NCBI RefSeq assembly: GCF_000334895.1
Contig: NZ_BAFM01000003.1
Location: forward strand, 62,001 to 126,000
Direction: 5' to 3'
Origin: Halococcus agarilyticus
Lineage (GTDB): Archaea > Halobacteriota > Halobacteria > Halobacteriales > Halococcaceae
DNA length: 64,000 nt
The translations under genes were made by a program, and so were the position numbers. Of this stretch, positions 54,009 to 62,473 are shown one piece after another. The notes under the pieces are model-generated. The model ran no database searches, had not been told where the DNA came from, and was given only the letters and a program-made list of their open reading frames with translations. The stretch's first letter is position 1, and each line of letters opens with the position of its first letter.

Positions 54009-54824
54009 CTATTGCTGCTCGCCGTCGAGCGCTTCGACGGGCCCCAATCCGGAGAGGGCGTCGTGCTCCGCGAGCGCGACAGCCTCCTCGTGGTAGTCCG
54101 CATAAACCGTTTCGGCCCACTCGTAGGCGGCGGGGGCGGCGGTGTCGGCGTACAGCCGCAGGAGACCGGTTTCGTCGTCGTACACCCCGACGCCGATCCG
54201 GTCGTCACACAGCGTGAGGCCGAACGGCAGGTCGTCGTGAACCCGGAGCGTGAGGTTCCCGCTCGCGAACGCCGCCGCCGCGCGGTCGGGGTTCGCGGTG
54301 AGGAGGTTCTCGACGACCGACGGGGGGAAGACGGCATCGGTCACCATCCCGTCGACGATGCGCTCGTGGATCTCGTCGAGGTGGAGCGGGTTGATCGAGG
54401 CGGGGTCGAGCCCGCGCAGCGTGGTGGTCTCGGTCACCAGCGACATGAACCGGTTCACCGGCCGATACGGGTCGCCCGGCGCGGCGGTCGTCACGGTCGC
54501 GTCGGCGAACAGCTCGACGTCGAGACCCACGCCGTGCGCGTCGGCGACCCGCAGGATCGGTGCGAGCTCCCACGCCGTCTCGATGGAGGCGTCGAACGTG
54601 GCGACCGCCTCGGCGCACACCTCGCCGAGCGGCGTGAGCACGAACTCGCCGCCGGAGCGTTCGACGAGGCCGTGCTCGCCGAGCGCCCGCGTGAACCGAT
54701 GCACGGTGGATTTCGACACGCCGAGACGCGCCTCCAGCTCCCGACGATCCATCTCGCCCTCCGCCTGCAGTGCGTCGAGCACCGGAGCCCGCCTGACGAT
54801 CTCGATGAGCCGCTCGGTGTCCAT
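54009..54824 (-). CDS. HTH transcriptional regulator with FilR1-like domain
   Basis: This 271-residue protein starts with a winged HTH (LEARLGVSKSTVHRFTRALGEHG) and has a C-terminal FilR1/DUF1724-like domain common in haloarchaeal regulators. It probably senses a metabolite. A TATA-like gtttaatatt at 54850-54861 gives a leaderless ATG at 54822-54824. Next to trmB and sugar genes, a sugar or acid signal is plausible. Confidence 0.82.
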   Translation of the reverse strand: MDTERLIEIVRRAPVLDALQAEGEMDRRELEARLGVSKSTVHRFTRALGEHGLVERSGGEFVLTPLGEVCAEAVATFDASIETAWELAPILRVADAHGVGLDVELFADATVTTAAPGDPYRPVNRFMSLVTETTTLRGLDPASINPLHLDEIHERIVDGMVTDAVFPPSVVENLLTANPDRAAAAFASGNLTLRVHDDLPFGLTLCDDRIGVGVYDDETGLLRLYADTAAPAAYEWAETVYADYHEEAVALAEHDALSGLGPVEALDGEQQ

Positions 54825-54849
54825 CCCTTCCTGGGACGTTTCGGCATGA

Positions 54850-54861
54850 CAATATTAAACG
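54850..54861 (-). promoter_or_regulatory. TATA box of the FilR1-like regulator
   Basis: The minus strand reads cgtttaatatt 26-37 nt before the ATG at 54824. Confidence 0.6.
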
Positions 54862-55122
54862 TATCCCCCGTCGCCCCACCTCCCGAAGGACCTCGTCGGG
54901 CCGAGCACGAACGGCGCGTCCCCCGGCGCGACCGACGGACTCCTGCGTTCGATCGGAACGCGAGTCCGGTCATCGCGGACGGCCGTCCCACGATCTGCGA
55001 CGGTCTCACGCGGTGGGACGATCCCGCTCGGTGACTATAACCGGCTGTCGATCCTTTCGGTACCTGTTGACGAACGGCACGCAGTCGTTCGTTCGAACGA
55101 CCAACTGATAGTGGAGCAACCA

Positions 55123-55572
55123 ATGGCAAGCAGCACACAGGACATCGACGTAGAACCGGAAGCCGGAACGAAGACGGCGGAGACGACCGAAAGTGGATCG
55201 GGGCTGGACAGCAACGTCGCGGGAACGCTCTCGTACCTGTTCGGGTTCGTCTCGGGACTGATCTTCTACCTGATCGAGAGGGAGGACCCGTTCGTGCGGT
55301 GGCACGCCGCCCAGAGCATGGCGTTCTCGGGCGTGCTCGTCGCGGCGTACGTCGTCCTCACGTTCCTCGGGACGGTGGTCTCGGTGGCGACGTTCAGCGG
55401 GAGCACCGGCGGGTTCCTCGTCGGGAGCCTGTTCTCGCTGCTCCTCGGTCTCGTCTGGCTCGTCGTCGCGGTCGGCGGGGTCGTCGTCTGGGCCTACCTG
55501 ATGGTCAAGACCTACCAGGAGGAGACCCCGCGACTCCCGATCGCCGCGAAGATCGCCGACCGACTGGCGTAA
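55123..55572 (+). CDS. DUF4870 domain membrane protein
   Basis: This 149-residue protein has a 30-residue charged N terminus, then three helices with the DUF4870 core (SYLFGFVSGLIFYLIE and EDPFVRWHAAQSMAFSG). An ATG at 55123 follows GGAG (55112-55115) by 7 nt; a GTG at 55111 lies in frame but within the ribosome-site region. The function of DUF4870 is unknown, but its relatives look like Tic20-like membrane proteins. Confidence 0.85.
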   Translation: MASSTQDIDVEPEAGTKTAETTESGSGLDSNVAGTLSYLFGFVSGLIFYLIEREDPFVRWHAAQSMAFSGVLVAAYVVLTFLGTVVSVATFSGSTGGFLVGSLFSLLLGLVWLVVAVGGVVVWAYLMVKTYQEETPRLPIAAKIADRLA

Positions 55573-55738
55573 CGAGCGTCGACCGGCGCGTGATCTGATC
55601 GGCGATCCGCGAGAAACCCCTTTTCAGCATACGGGCCGACACACACGGCGTCGTCCACCGATTCCGAAGGAACCGAAACCGGTGGACCGACCAACGTGAA
55701 ACCAGTACATTGAGGGTCGATGGCTCGAAAGCGCGTGC

Positions 55739-55909
55739 ATGAGCCTCGAACGCGACCACGACTGTCCGACCTGCGACGAGGACCGGACGTTCTACCGTGC
55801 CGCGAGCACGACGATTCGCCTCGGCGAGAAGGTGAAGTGGCGGTGTCCGGAGTGTGGGTACAGCTTCGTCACCATCGGCGACGACATCGACTCCACCGCG
55901 ACGGCGTAG
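55739..55909 (+). CDS. 56-residue zinc-ribbon microprotein
   Basis: The frame gives MSLERDHDCPTCDEDRTFYR and later KWRCPECGYSF. Two CPxC knuckles bind one Zn. Related microproteins are widespread in haloarchaea. It lies between a DUF4870 and a MOSC gene, and its function is unknown. The gene is short, so it could be missed by a length filter. Confidence 0.75.
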   Translation: MSLERDHDCPTCDEDRTFYRAASTTIRLGEKVKWRCPECGYSFVTIGDDIDSTATA

Positions 55910-56058
55910 CGCTCGCGGCTCGTTTCGTGGACGGTCGAAAAGCCAGCTTTCCCGCTGCCAGGTAGAGAACACGCACTCGCGGAGAACGGTATCGAGCTCG
56001 TCGAGGGCGGCGGCGAGATCGGAACGGACCTGGGGTGGTGATACGGCCGACCACCAGT

Positions 56059-56868
56059 TTACGTCCCGGAACTCTCCAGCGGCCGCTCGCCAAGGATTTC
56101 GATATCGTCGCCGACTTCGATCGTCGATCCCCACTCCGGCTCGGGCACCTGTGTGTTGATCATCAGCCGGAAGTAGTGACCGAACCGAGCCGGATCGGCC
56201 CATTCGGGGAAGGTCGCCTCGCGGCGCTCGACGAAGACACGCTGGAACGCCTCGTGAACGTCGCTGGTGTGCGGATCGCGCGTCGGCACGACACACCGCT
56301 GACAGGGGTTGACGCCACGGATCGTCACGTCGCCGATCCGGAACGCGACGCAGTGATCGTGGTCGGCGACCAGCCGATCCTCCCAGAACGGCGGCACGCC
56401 GTCGATTTCGAGGTTCGCCCGGAATCGGAGCCGGAGCCCTTCGACGTCGAGGTCGGGAAACCACGACGCGACCTCGCGGAGCGTGCCCGTGCTGATGACC
56501 GTGGGTCCCGAGAGGGCCGTGTCGTCGGGGTGGCCGCCGGCTCGCTCCCGTTGCAGTCGGACTGGCTGGTCGAAGTGGTCGCCGAGCCAGGCCTCGACCG
56601 ACTCGCGATCGGCTGCGAGATCGAACGCTCGGGGATCGTCCCCGTTCTCTCGGCGGAGCGTGACACCCGTGCCATCAGAATCGAACGACGCGCGGAGCCG
56701 GTGGACGGCCGCCGTCCGCTTGCCGTTGACGTAGCGGTCGTCCCCGTCGACGATGGCGTACTCGCGGTCGCCTTCGAGACCCCCGTTCGCGACGATCCGC
56801 GCCGCGTCGCGCTCGACGGGATCGAGCGACTTGATCGGGAAGACCGCGATGCGTGCGAGCCGTGGCAT
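56059..56868 (-). CDS. MOSC-domain molybdopterin protein (YcbX/mARC-like)
   Basis: This 269-residue protein has an N-terminal MOSC_N-type barrel (FPIKSLDPVE and EGDREYAIVD) and the MOSC domain with GVNPCQRCVVPTRDP; the Cys is the usual Mo ligand. YcbX and mARC reduce N-hydroxylated bases with a molybdenum cofactor. The ATG at 56866-56868 starts the conserved part. No reductase partner is next to it. Confidence 0.87.
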   Translation of the reverse strand: MPRLARIAVFPIKSLDPVERDAARIVANGGLEGDREYAIVDGDDRYVNGKRTAAVHRLRASFDSDGTGVTLRRENGDDPRAFDLAADRESVEAWLGDHFDQPVRLQRERAGGHPDDTALSGPTVISTGTLREVASWFPDLDVEGLRLRFRANLEIDGVPPFWEDRLVADHDHCVAFRIGDVTIRGVNPCQRCVVPTRDPHTSDVHEAFQRVFVERREATFPEWADPARFGHYFRLMINTQVPEPEWGSTIEVGDDIEILGERPLESSGT

Positions 56869-57007
56869 TCGATCGTCCCCACGTCCGTTCGGCAGCCACC
56901 TACCCGTTCCGATCTGGGACGAACGAATGGACGGGTTCGTCAGGATCGGCGACACCGACGCCACCACGGCGGTGTAGCGACCTTCGTCGTGTCCGTCCCG
57001 TCCCCGA

Positions 57008-58231
57008 TCAGGTCGACTCCCGATCGCCGAACAGCGTCGCTCGGGGGAGATCGAGCCGGACGAGCAACGGGAGGGCGACGAGAACGATCCCGGCTTCGAG
57101 CGCGGCGGCGGCGAGAAAGGCCGCGCCGAAGCCGACGGTGTCGGCGATCACGCCGCCGCCGACGGTGCCCACGAGGAAGCCGAGACTGCCGAAGACGTTG
57201 AACCCGCCCATCGCGATCCCTCGATCGTCAGGGGCGAGGTCGGTGACGAGCGCCATCGTGGCGGGGGCGACGAGCGCGCCCGCGAGCCCGAGCAGGATCA
57301 TTGTCGCGGCCGCGATCTCGATCGTGGGCGCGAGATAGACCGCGAGGATCGCACCCCCATAGAGCACCGAGCCCGCGACGACCGGGAGGAGCCGTCCGAT
57401 CCGATCCGAGAGCCGCCCCATCGGGTACTGGCCGAGCGCGAACGGGGCGAAGAACAGGCCGAGCACGAGGCCCGCCGCGCCGGCGTCGAGATCGAACGCC
57501 TGGCGGAAGTAGAGCGTGCCGACGAGCGTGAAAAAGCCCGCCGTGAACCGGTCGGCGAAGCCGAAGGCGTAGGGGAGGCCGAGCGCGGGCCGGTCGGCCA
57601 GACCGGCGATCGCGGCCCCGATACCGCCGCGCCGGGACTCGGGAACCCGGTCGGTCACCCGTGTCGCCAGCAGCGCCACGACACAGAGGAGGCCGGCGGC
57701 GACGGCGATCGGCACGAGCGGGCCAACGCTCGAAAGCTGGCCGCCGAGGGGGGCTCCGAGTGCCGTCCCGGTGCCGATGGCGATGCCCGCTGCGCCCATG
57801 TTTCGGCCGTGACCCCCATCGAGATCCATCAACATCGTGATCGAGAGCGAGAACGCTGCAATGGTAAAGCTCCCCTCGACGAAGCGGAGGACGAGCATCG
57901 CGCCGAACCCGATCCCCGCGACTTCGGCGAGACCGATCAGCGCCGCGTAGCTCGCCACACCGCCGAGCGCGCCCGCGACGATCAAGGGCACCCGACGGCC
58001 GGTGGCGTCACTCAGCGCGCCCCAGACGCCCGCGAAGAGCACGAAACCGGCGTATTCGGCCGCGAGGAACCACGTGGCTGCATCGAGCGTCGTCCGCGCG
58101 CCGAGCGCCGCCACGAGCTCCGGCACGCCGGGATAGAGCGCGACCTGGCCGAACAACACCGCGAAGATCATCGTCGCCAGCACCGCGCGATCGGTGTTCA
58201 CACCGGTTGCAGCTACGGTCGGCAGAAACAT
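57008..58231 (-). CDS. Major facilitator superfamily transporter
   Basis: This 407-residue protein has about 12 membrane helices in two halves and the MFS loop motif GALSDATGRRVPL (after helix 2) and GRLSDRIGRLLPV (after helix 8). It is likely a drug or metabolite efflux transporter. The ATG at 58229-58231 is chosen because the frame before it has no helix. The start lies 109 bp from the DUF35 gene on the same strand. Confidence 0.85.
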   Translation of the reverse strand: MFLPTVAATGVNTDRAVLATMIFAVLFGQVALYPGVPELVAALGARTTLDAATWFLAAEYAGFVLFAGVWGALSDATGRRVPLIVAGALGGVASYAALIGLAEVAGIGFGAMLVLRFVEGSFTIAAFSLSITMLMDLDGGHGRNMGAAGIAIGTGTALGAPLGGQLSSVGPLVPIAVAAGLLCVVALLATRVTDRVPESRRGGIGAAIAGLADRPALGLPYAFGFADRFTAGFFTLVGTLYFRQAFDLDAGAAGLVLGLFFAPFALGQYPMGRLSDRIGRLLPVVAGSVLYGGAILAVYLAPTIEIAAATMILLGLAGALVAPATMALVTDLAPDDRGIAMGGFNVFGSLGFLVGTVGGGVIADTVGFGAAFLAAAALEAGIVLVALPLLVRLDLPRATLFGDREST

Positions 58232-58340
58232 ATCCGTTGGGAACGGCCCCGAACTCGGTCGAGCTGCGCCGGCGAACCGCTCGTTCGCCGCGTTCGACGG
58301 AGGGTGCGTCGTCGGGCGATCGGTGGTTGCGAGCCAGGCG

Positions 58341-58715
58341 TCAGACCGGCTCGAACACGGGGGCCGGGTGGTCGTCCGTGACGAGGACGTCGGCGAACGA
58401 GACGCGATCGCCGATGTCGACCGTGCCGTCGATCCGTCCCAGCACCTTGGCGTCGCCGAGCCGGACGACGGCGACCTGGTACTCGCCCGCGAACCCCTCG
58501 GGGGGGACGGCGACCGTGGTCTCCGAGTGGACGATCCCGTCGGTGGGGAGCGTGACGGTGGCGAGCGTCCGCGAGCCACACCGTGCGCACGCGGCCTTCG
58601 GGGCCGCGGTCGTGTGGCCGCACTCGGCGCACTCCTGACCGACCAGATCGCCGTCGCGGAGGCGGTCGGCCCACTCGACGTAATCGAGCCGATCGGTCGT
58701 GGCGTCGTCGCTCAT
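58341..58715 (-). CDS. DUF35 zinc-ribbon/OB-fold protein
   Basis: This 124-residue protein has zinc knuckles CAEC and CARC (residues 29-46) and a C-terminal OB fold. It overlaps the stop of the thiolase gene by four bases. Such DUF35 proteins bind their thiolase partner and can channel acyl-CoA. It is the complete counterpart of the truncated DUF35 protein at the left edge of the window. Confidence 0.9.
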   Translation of the reverse strand: MSDDATTDRLDYVEWADRLRDGDLVGQECAECGHTTAAPKAACARCGSRTLATVTLPTDGIVHSETTVAVPPEGFAGEYQVAVVRLGDAKVLGRIDGTVDIGDRVSFADVLVTDDHPAPVFEPV

Positions 58716-59878
58716 CGCCGGGCCTCCATCACCGTGACGACGGTGGTCGCGGCATCGCCACCCAGGTTGTGTGCGACCGCACGCTCGGGGTCGTCGAGCT
58801 GGCGCTCGCCGGCCTCGCCGCGGAGCTGCTCGGTGAGTTCGACCAGCTGTGCCGTGCCGGTCGCGCCCAGGGGGTGACCCTTCGCCTTCAGCCCGCCGGA
58901 GGGGTTCACGGGCACGTCGCCATCCAGGGCGGTCCGGCCCGCTGCGGCAGCCGGACCGCCCCCGCCGTCCTCGAACAGGCCGAGCGCCTCGGTCGCCATC
59001 ACTTCAGCTCCAGTAAAGCAGTCGTGGATCTCCGCGAAGTCGATCGCGTCGGCGGTCGTTCCCGCCTGGTCGTACGCCTGGCTCGCCGCATCCCGGGCGG
59101 CCTGGGTCGCCGGCAGGTCGACCTTGTCCGCGAGCGGCACCACGTCGGTCGCGTGGCCGACGCCCGCCACGTCGACCGGGTTCTCGAAGCTTTCGGCAGC
59201 CTCCTCGCTGGCGACCACGACCGCCGACGCACCGTCCGAAAACGGACAGCAGTCCATCAGATGGAACGGATCGGCGACGATCGGCGAGTCGAGCACCTTC
59301 TCCACGGAGGTCTCGCGGCCGAAATGCGCGCGCGGGTTGAGCGTCCCGTTGTAGTGGTTCTTGACCGCGACCTCGGCGAGGTGTTCCTCGGTAGTACCGT
59401 ACTCGTGCATGTGGCGTTTCGTGAGCAGCGCGAACACGCCGGGGAAGGTGAGACCGGCGGGCTGTTCGTACTGGCGGTGGGCGGCGCTGACGAACACCTT
59501 CGTCATCGCGCCGGTGCCGAGGCCGGTTTCGGGCGTGCAGCGCTCGACACCGCCGGCGAGCACCACGTCGTGGCGGCCGGACTCGACCGCCTCGACCGCG
59601 TGTTTGAACGCGGTCGCCGAGGTGGCACACGCGTCCTCGAAGCGCTGGGCGGGGACGCCCGTACAGCCGATGTGCGAGGCGAGCGTCGGCGCGAGGTGGG
59701 TGTCGTTCTCGGTCATCCCGCCCATCGCGTTGCCGAAGTAGAGCGCCTCGATTTCGGGGGACTCGACCCCGGCATCGTCGAACGCGTCGAACGCGGCGTC
59801 GGCGAACAGGTCCGGCAACGGCCGTTCGTGAACGCCGAACTTCGTCATTCCCGCACCGACGATGGAAGCTCGTGCCAT
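58712..59878 (-). CDS. Archaeal thiolase (acetyl-CoA acetyltransferase, SCP-x type) with complete active site
   Basis: This 388-residue thiolase has all catalytic residues: Cys84 in DACATS, His285 and Cys287 in EIHDCF, and His335 in GHPLGATG. It condenses two acetyl-CoA or thiolyses a ketoacyl-CoA. Archaeal acetoacetyl-CoA thiolase works with DUF35 and HMG-CoA synthase for isoprenoid synthesis, so this one may serve the mevalonate pathway or beta-oxidation. It overlaps the DUF35 gene and is the active reference for the degenerate pair at 480-2785. Confidence 0.92.
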   Translation of the reverse strand: MARASIVGAGMTKFGVHERPLPDLFADAAFDAFDDAGVESPEIEALYFGNAMGGMTENDTHLAPTLASHIGCTGVPAQRFEDACATSATAFKHAVEAVESGRHDVVLAGGVERCTPETGLGTGAMTKVFVSAAHRQYEQPAGLTFPGVFALLTKRHMHEYGTTEEHLAEVAVKNHYNGTLNPRAHFGRETSVEKVLDSPIVADPFHLMDCCPFSDGASAVVVASEEAAESFENPVDVAGVGHATDVVPLADKVDLPATQAARDAASQAYDQAGTTADAIDFAEIHDCFTGAEVMATEALGLFEDGGGGPAAAAGRTALDGDVPVNPSGGLKAKGHPLGATGTAQLVELTEQLRGEAGERQLDDPERAVAHNLGGDAATTVVTVMEARR

Positions 59879-60328
59879 GAACTGGTGTACGACACCATTG
59901 TCTATCAGGGTTGTGATGTCGGCAGCCACGTTCGCCGGCTCGGGCGTCGAACTGTCTGTCGCTGACGGATCACGAACCGGCGATACCGTCGTCGAGGAAG
60001 CGTCCTTCCGGCGGGGAACCACGACGGCGGAGCGGTTCGTCCTCCCGCGTAGCCACTTCGTGCTTGGGTTCTGATCGTGTGTAGTACGAGGAGCAGGGGA
60101 GGGTCGCGAGTGATGCCAGAGGCTCGCAACGGACGGTGAGGCTGCAGGAGCTCGTCGGGCCGCCCGTGTTTCCCCTTCTCCCTACGGCACAGGTCACGGA
60201 CAAACGACAAAGAACGGGTGCATGGATGATAAGGCGAGGGTCGTCCGTACATCACGATCCACAGCCGCTCGGATCGGCGCGATAGTGATCGATACCAGGT
60301 GTATGAACGCGATCGGTCCGTCCTTGCC
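59879..60328. other. Intergenic region thiolase / sensor kinase
   Basis: These 450 bp carry no convincing gene. No clear TATA box for the thiolase operon is seen. The short frames on both strands have no conserved features. Confidence 0.4.
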
Positions 60329-62236
60329 TCAGGTGTGGATTTCGAACCGTGCGCCGCCGGCGTCGCTTTCGGTGATCGAGATCGTCCACCCGTGGGCTCC
60401 GGCGATAGTTCTGACGATGGCGAGCCCCAGTCCCGTGCCTTCACCGGTGGTGTAGCCGCTCTCGAACACGCGGTCGCGGTCGTCGGCGGGGATGCCCGGC
60501 CCGTCGTCCGCGACCGCGAAGCCGCCGTCGGCGAGGCGTTCCACCCGAACGGTCACCGCGGGATCCGCATCGCCGGCCGCCGGCCGGCTGCTCGTGGAGC
60601 CGTGCTCGATGGCGTCCTCCTGAGCCGGCGAAGGAGGGTACGTGGAGCCGTGCTCCATGGCATTTCGGAACAGGTTGCCGAGCAGGCGCTGGAGCCGGTC
60701 GGGATCGGCCTCGATCTCGCCGAGGTCGTCGAGGACGAGTTCGGCCGTCCCGTCGTCGACTTCCAGCCACGCGGACTCGGCGATCGACGTGAGCGAGACG
60801 GGCACGGTCTCGTCGACGACTGCGCCCTGTCTCGCGAGCGCGAGCAGGTCGTCGATCAACGAGTCCATCCGGGAGAGCGCCCACGCGATGTCGTCGTGGT
60901 GTTCGGAGGGCTGCTCCGCGCGGGCGAGTTCGAGCCGGCCTCGCGCGAGGCCGAGCGGGTTCCGGAGGTCGTGGCTCACGACGCTCGCGAACTCCTCCAG
61001 GCGCTCGTTCTGGCGCTCGAGTTCGGTCTCCTTGGCGACGCGGTCGAGCGCCGTCGCGACGCTGGCCGCGAGCACCTGGGCGAGCCGAACGTCCGAATCC
61101 TCGACGACACCGTCGGGTGAACCGATGCTCAGCGTCCCGTGGTCGTCGATCGGGACGTACAGCGCGCTCCGGAGCGGAAGATCGCTCGTGGCGTAGTTCG
61201 AGAGGTTCCCGTCCGCGACCACGGGCTCGCCCGCGTCGAACGCCCGCCACGGGAGCCCCTCGTCGCGCGCGTAGACGGGCCGTTCGCCGAGCGTTTCCCC
61301 GGCCGCGTCGGTCACCGCCACCGGCTCGAGCGTGTCGTCGTCCGCGTCGTACAACCGAACCACCGCTATCGGGAACCCGAGGACGTCCTCGGCGGCGGTG
61401 GCCGCACGCTCGACGACCGTTTCGGCGGCGTGCGCACGCACGAGGTCGTCCGTCGCGTCGTGGAGCGCCCGGAGTGCGTACTCGTGCCGACGGCGATCAC
61501 CCACTTCGCGGAGCACCCCCATGACTGCGGCACCGTCGTCGAGATCGATCCGACCGCCGTGGGCCTCGATGTCGACGTGCGTTTCGTCCCGTCGAACGCC
61601 GGTGAACGTGTAGTGCAGTTCGTCGATCTCGCCGCACTCGCGGGCTTCGATCCGGTCCGCGACACGCTGGCGATCGGACTCGGCGACGATCGCGAGCGGG
61701 GATCGCCCGACGAGTTCGTCGCGGTCGTAGCCGAAGATCCCGGCGAGCTTCGGGTTCGCGTACTCGATGCGGTCGTTGCGGACGACGTAGATGCCGACGA
61801 TGGTCCCCTCGACGAGGCGACGGTAGCGGGACGTCGCCCGATCCATCTCCCGCTCGGCCCGTCGCCTCGCGACCGCGTTCTCGATCCGGTTCGCGAGCAC
61901 CACGTGCTGGTCGGCGTCGGTGTCCTTCCGCAGACAGTCGGTGACGCCGGCGGAGATGGCCTCGCCGGCGGTCGCCTCACTGTCCTCTCCAACGAAGAGG
62001 ACGAAGGGGAGATCGGGATGCTCGTCACGGACCGCACCGAGGAACTCGAGTCCGTCGCGCTCCGGCAGGTCGTGGTCGCTGACGACGCAGTCGATGGATC
62101 CGTCGAGCCGGTCGAGCGCGTCGCGGGTGGTGGATTCGGTCACGACGTCGAACCCGTCCCGGTCGAGAAACGACGCGACGGAGTCGAGAACGGCCGCGTC
62201 GTCGTCCACACGCAGCACCCGGATCGGATCGCCCAT
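60329..62236 (-). CDS. Hybrid sensor histidine kinase (REC-PAS-GAF-HisKA-HATPase)
   Basis: This 635-residue protein has an N-terminal receiver (acidic DDD at 11-13, phospho-acceptor Asp54 in VVSDHDLPERDG, Lys in CLRKDTD), a PAS domain (about 130-245), a GAF domain (about 270-410), a HisKA helix with SHDLRNPLG and an ATPase end with DDGPGIP and GTGLGL. Such haloarchaeal kinases are soluble and sense a small signal. The N box has a tandem copy of EHGST, 16 residues apart. No response regulator lies next to it. Confidence 0.93.
   Translation of the reverse strand: MGDPIRVLRVDDDAAVLDSVASFLDRDGFDVVTESTTRDALDRLDGSIDCVVSDHDLPERDGLEFLGAVRDEHPDLPFVLFVGEDSEATAGEAISAGVTDCLRKDTDADQHVVLANRIENAVARRRAEREMDRATSRYRRLVEGTIVGIYVVRNDRIEYANPKLAGIFGYDRDELVGRSPLAIVAESDRQRVADRIEARECGEIDELHYTFTGVRRDETHVDIEAHGGRIDLDDGAAVMGVLREVGDRRRHEYALRALHDATDDLVRAHAAETVVERAATAAEDVLGFPIAVVRLYDADDDTLEPVAVTDAAGETLGERPVYARDEGLPWRAFDAGEPVVADGNLSNYATSDLPLRSALYVPIDDHGTLSIGSPDGVVEDSDVRLAQVLAASVATALDRVAKETELERQNERLEEFASVVSHDLRNPLGLARGRLELARAEQPSEHHDDIAWALSRMDSLIDDLLALARQGAVVDETVPVSLTSIAESAWLEVDDGTAELVLDDLGEIEADPDRLQRLLGNLFRNAMEHGSTYPPSPAQEDAIEHGSTSSRPAAGDADPAVTVRVERLADGGFAVADDGPGIPADDRDRVFESGYTTGEGTGLGLAIVRTIAGAHGWTISITESDAGGARFEIHT
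60593..60661. repeat. Internal tandem repeat in the kinase N box
   Basis: Two nearly identical 21-bp copies lie at 60593-60613 and 60641-60661 with a 48-bp period. They encode the two EHGST copies at the N box of the sensor kinase. Confidence 0.7.
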
Positions 62237-62473
62237 GCTCGGGCACTGGTCGCCGAAGGATAATCATTGTTCCCCGCCGACAGCGCGGCTCGACGGGTTC
62301 CGGTCGACGACCGCTGCGGGAGGTTCGGTTCCCGCGCACCGCTTCTCGTTCCGGCGGGAGAACCGCCGAGACACGCGCTGTGTCACCCATAGGTTTTTAC
62401 TTCAGGCCATACTGTGAATCAATAGTACCGTGGATACGTCGAACGATCGAACGCACAGGGATGGGTTCGGCGA

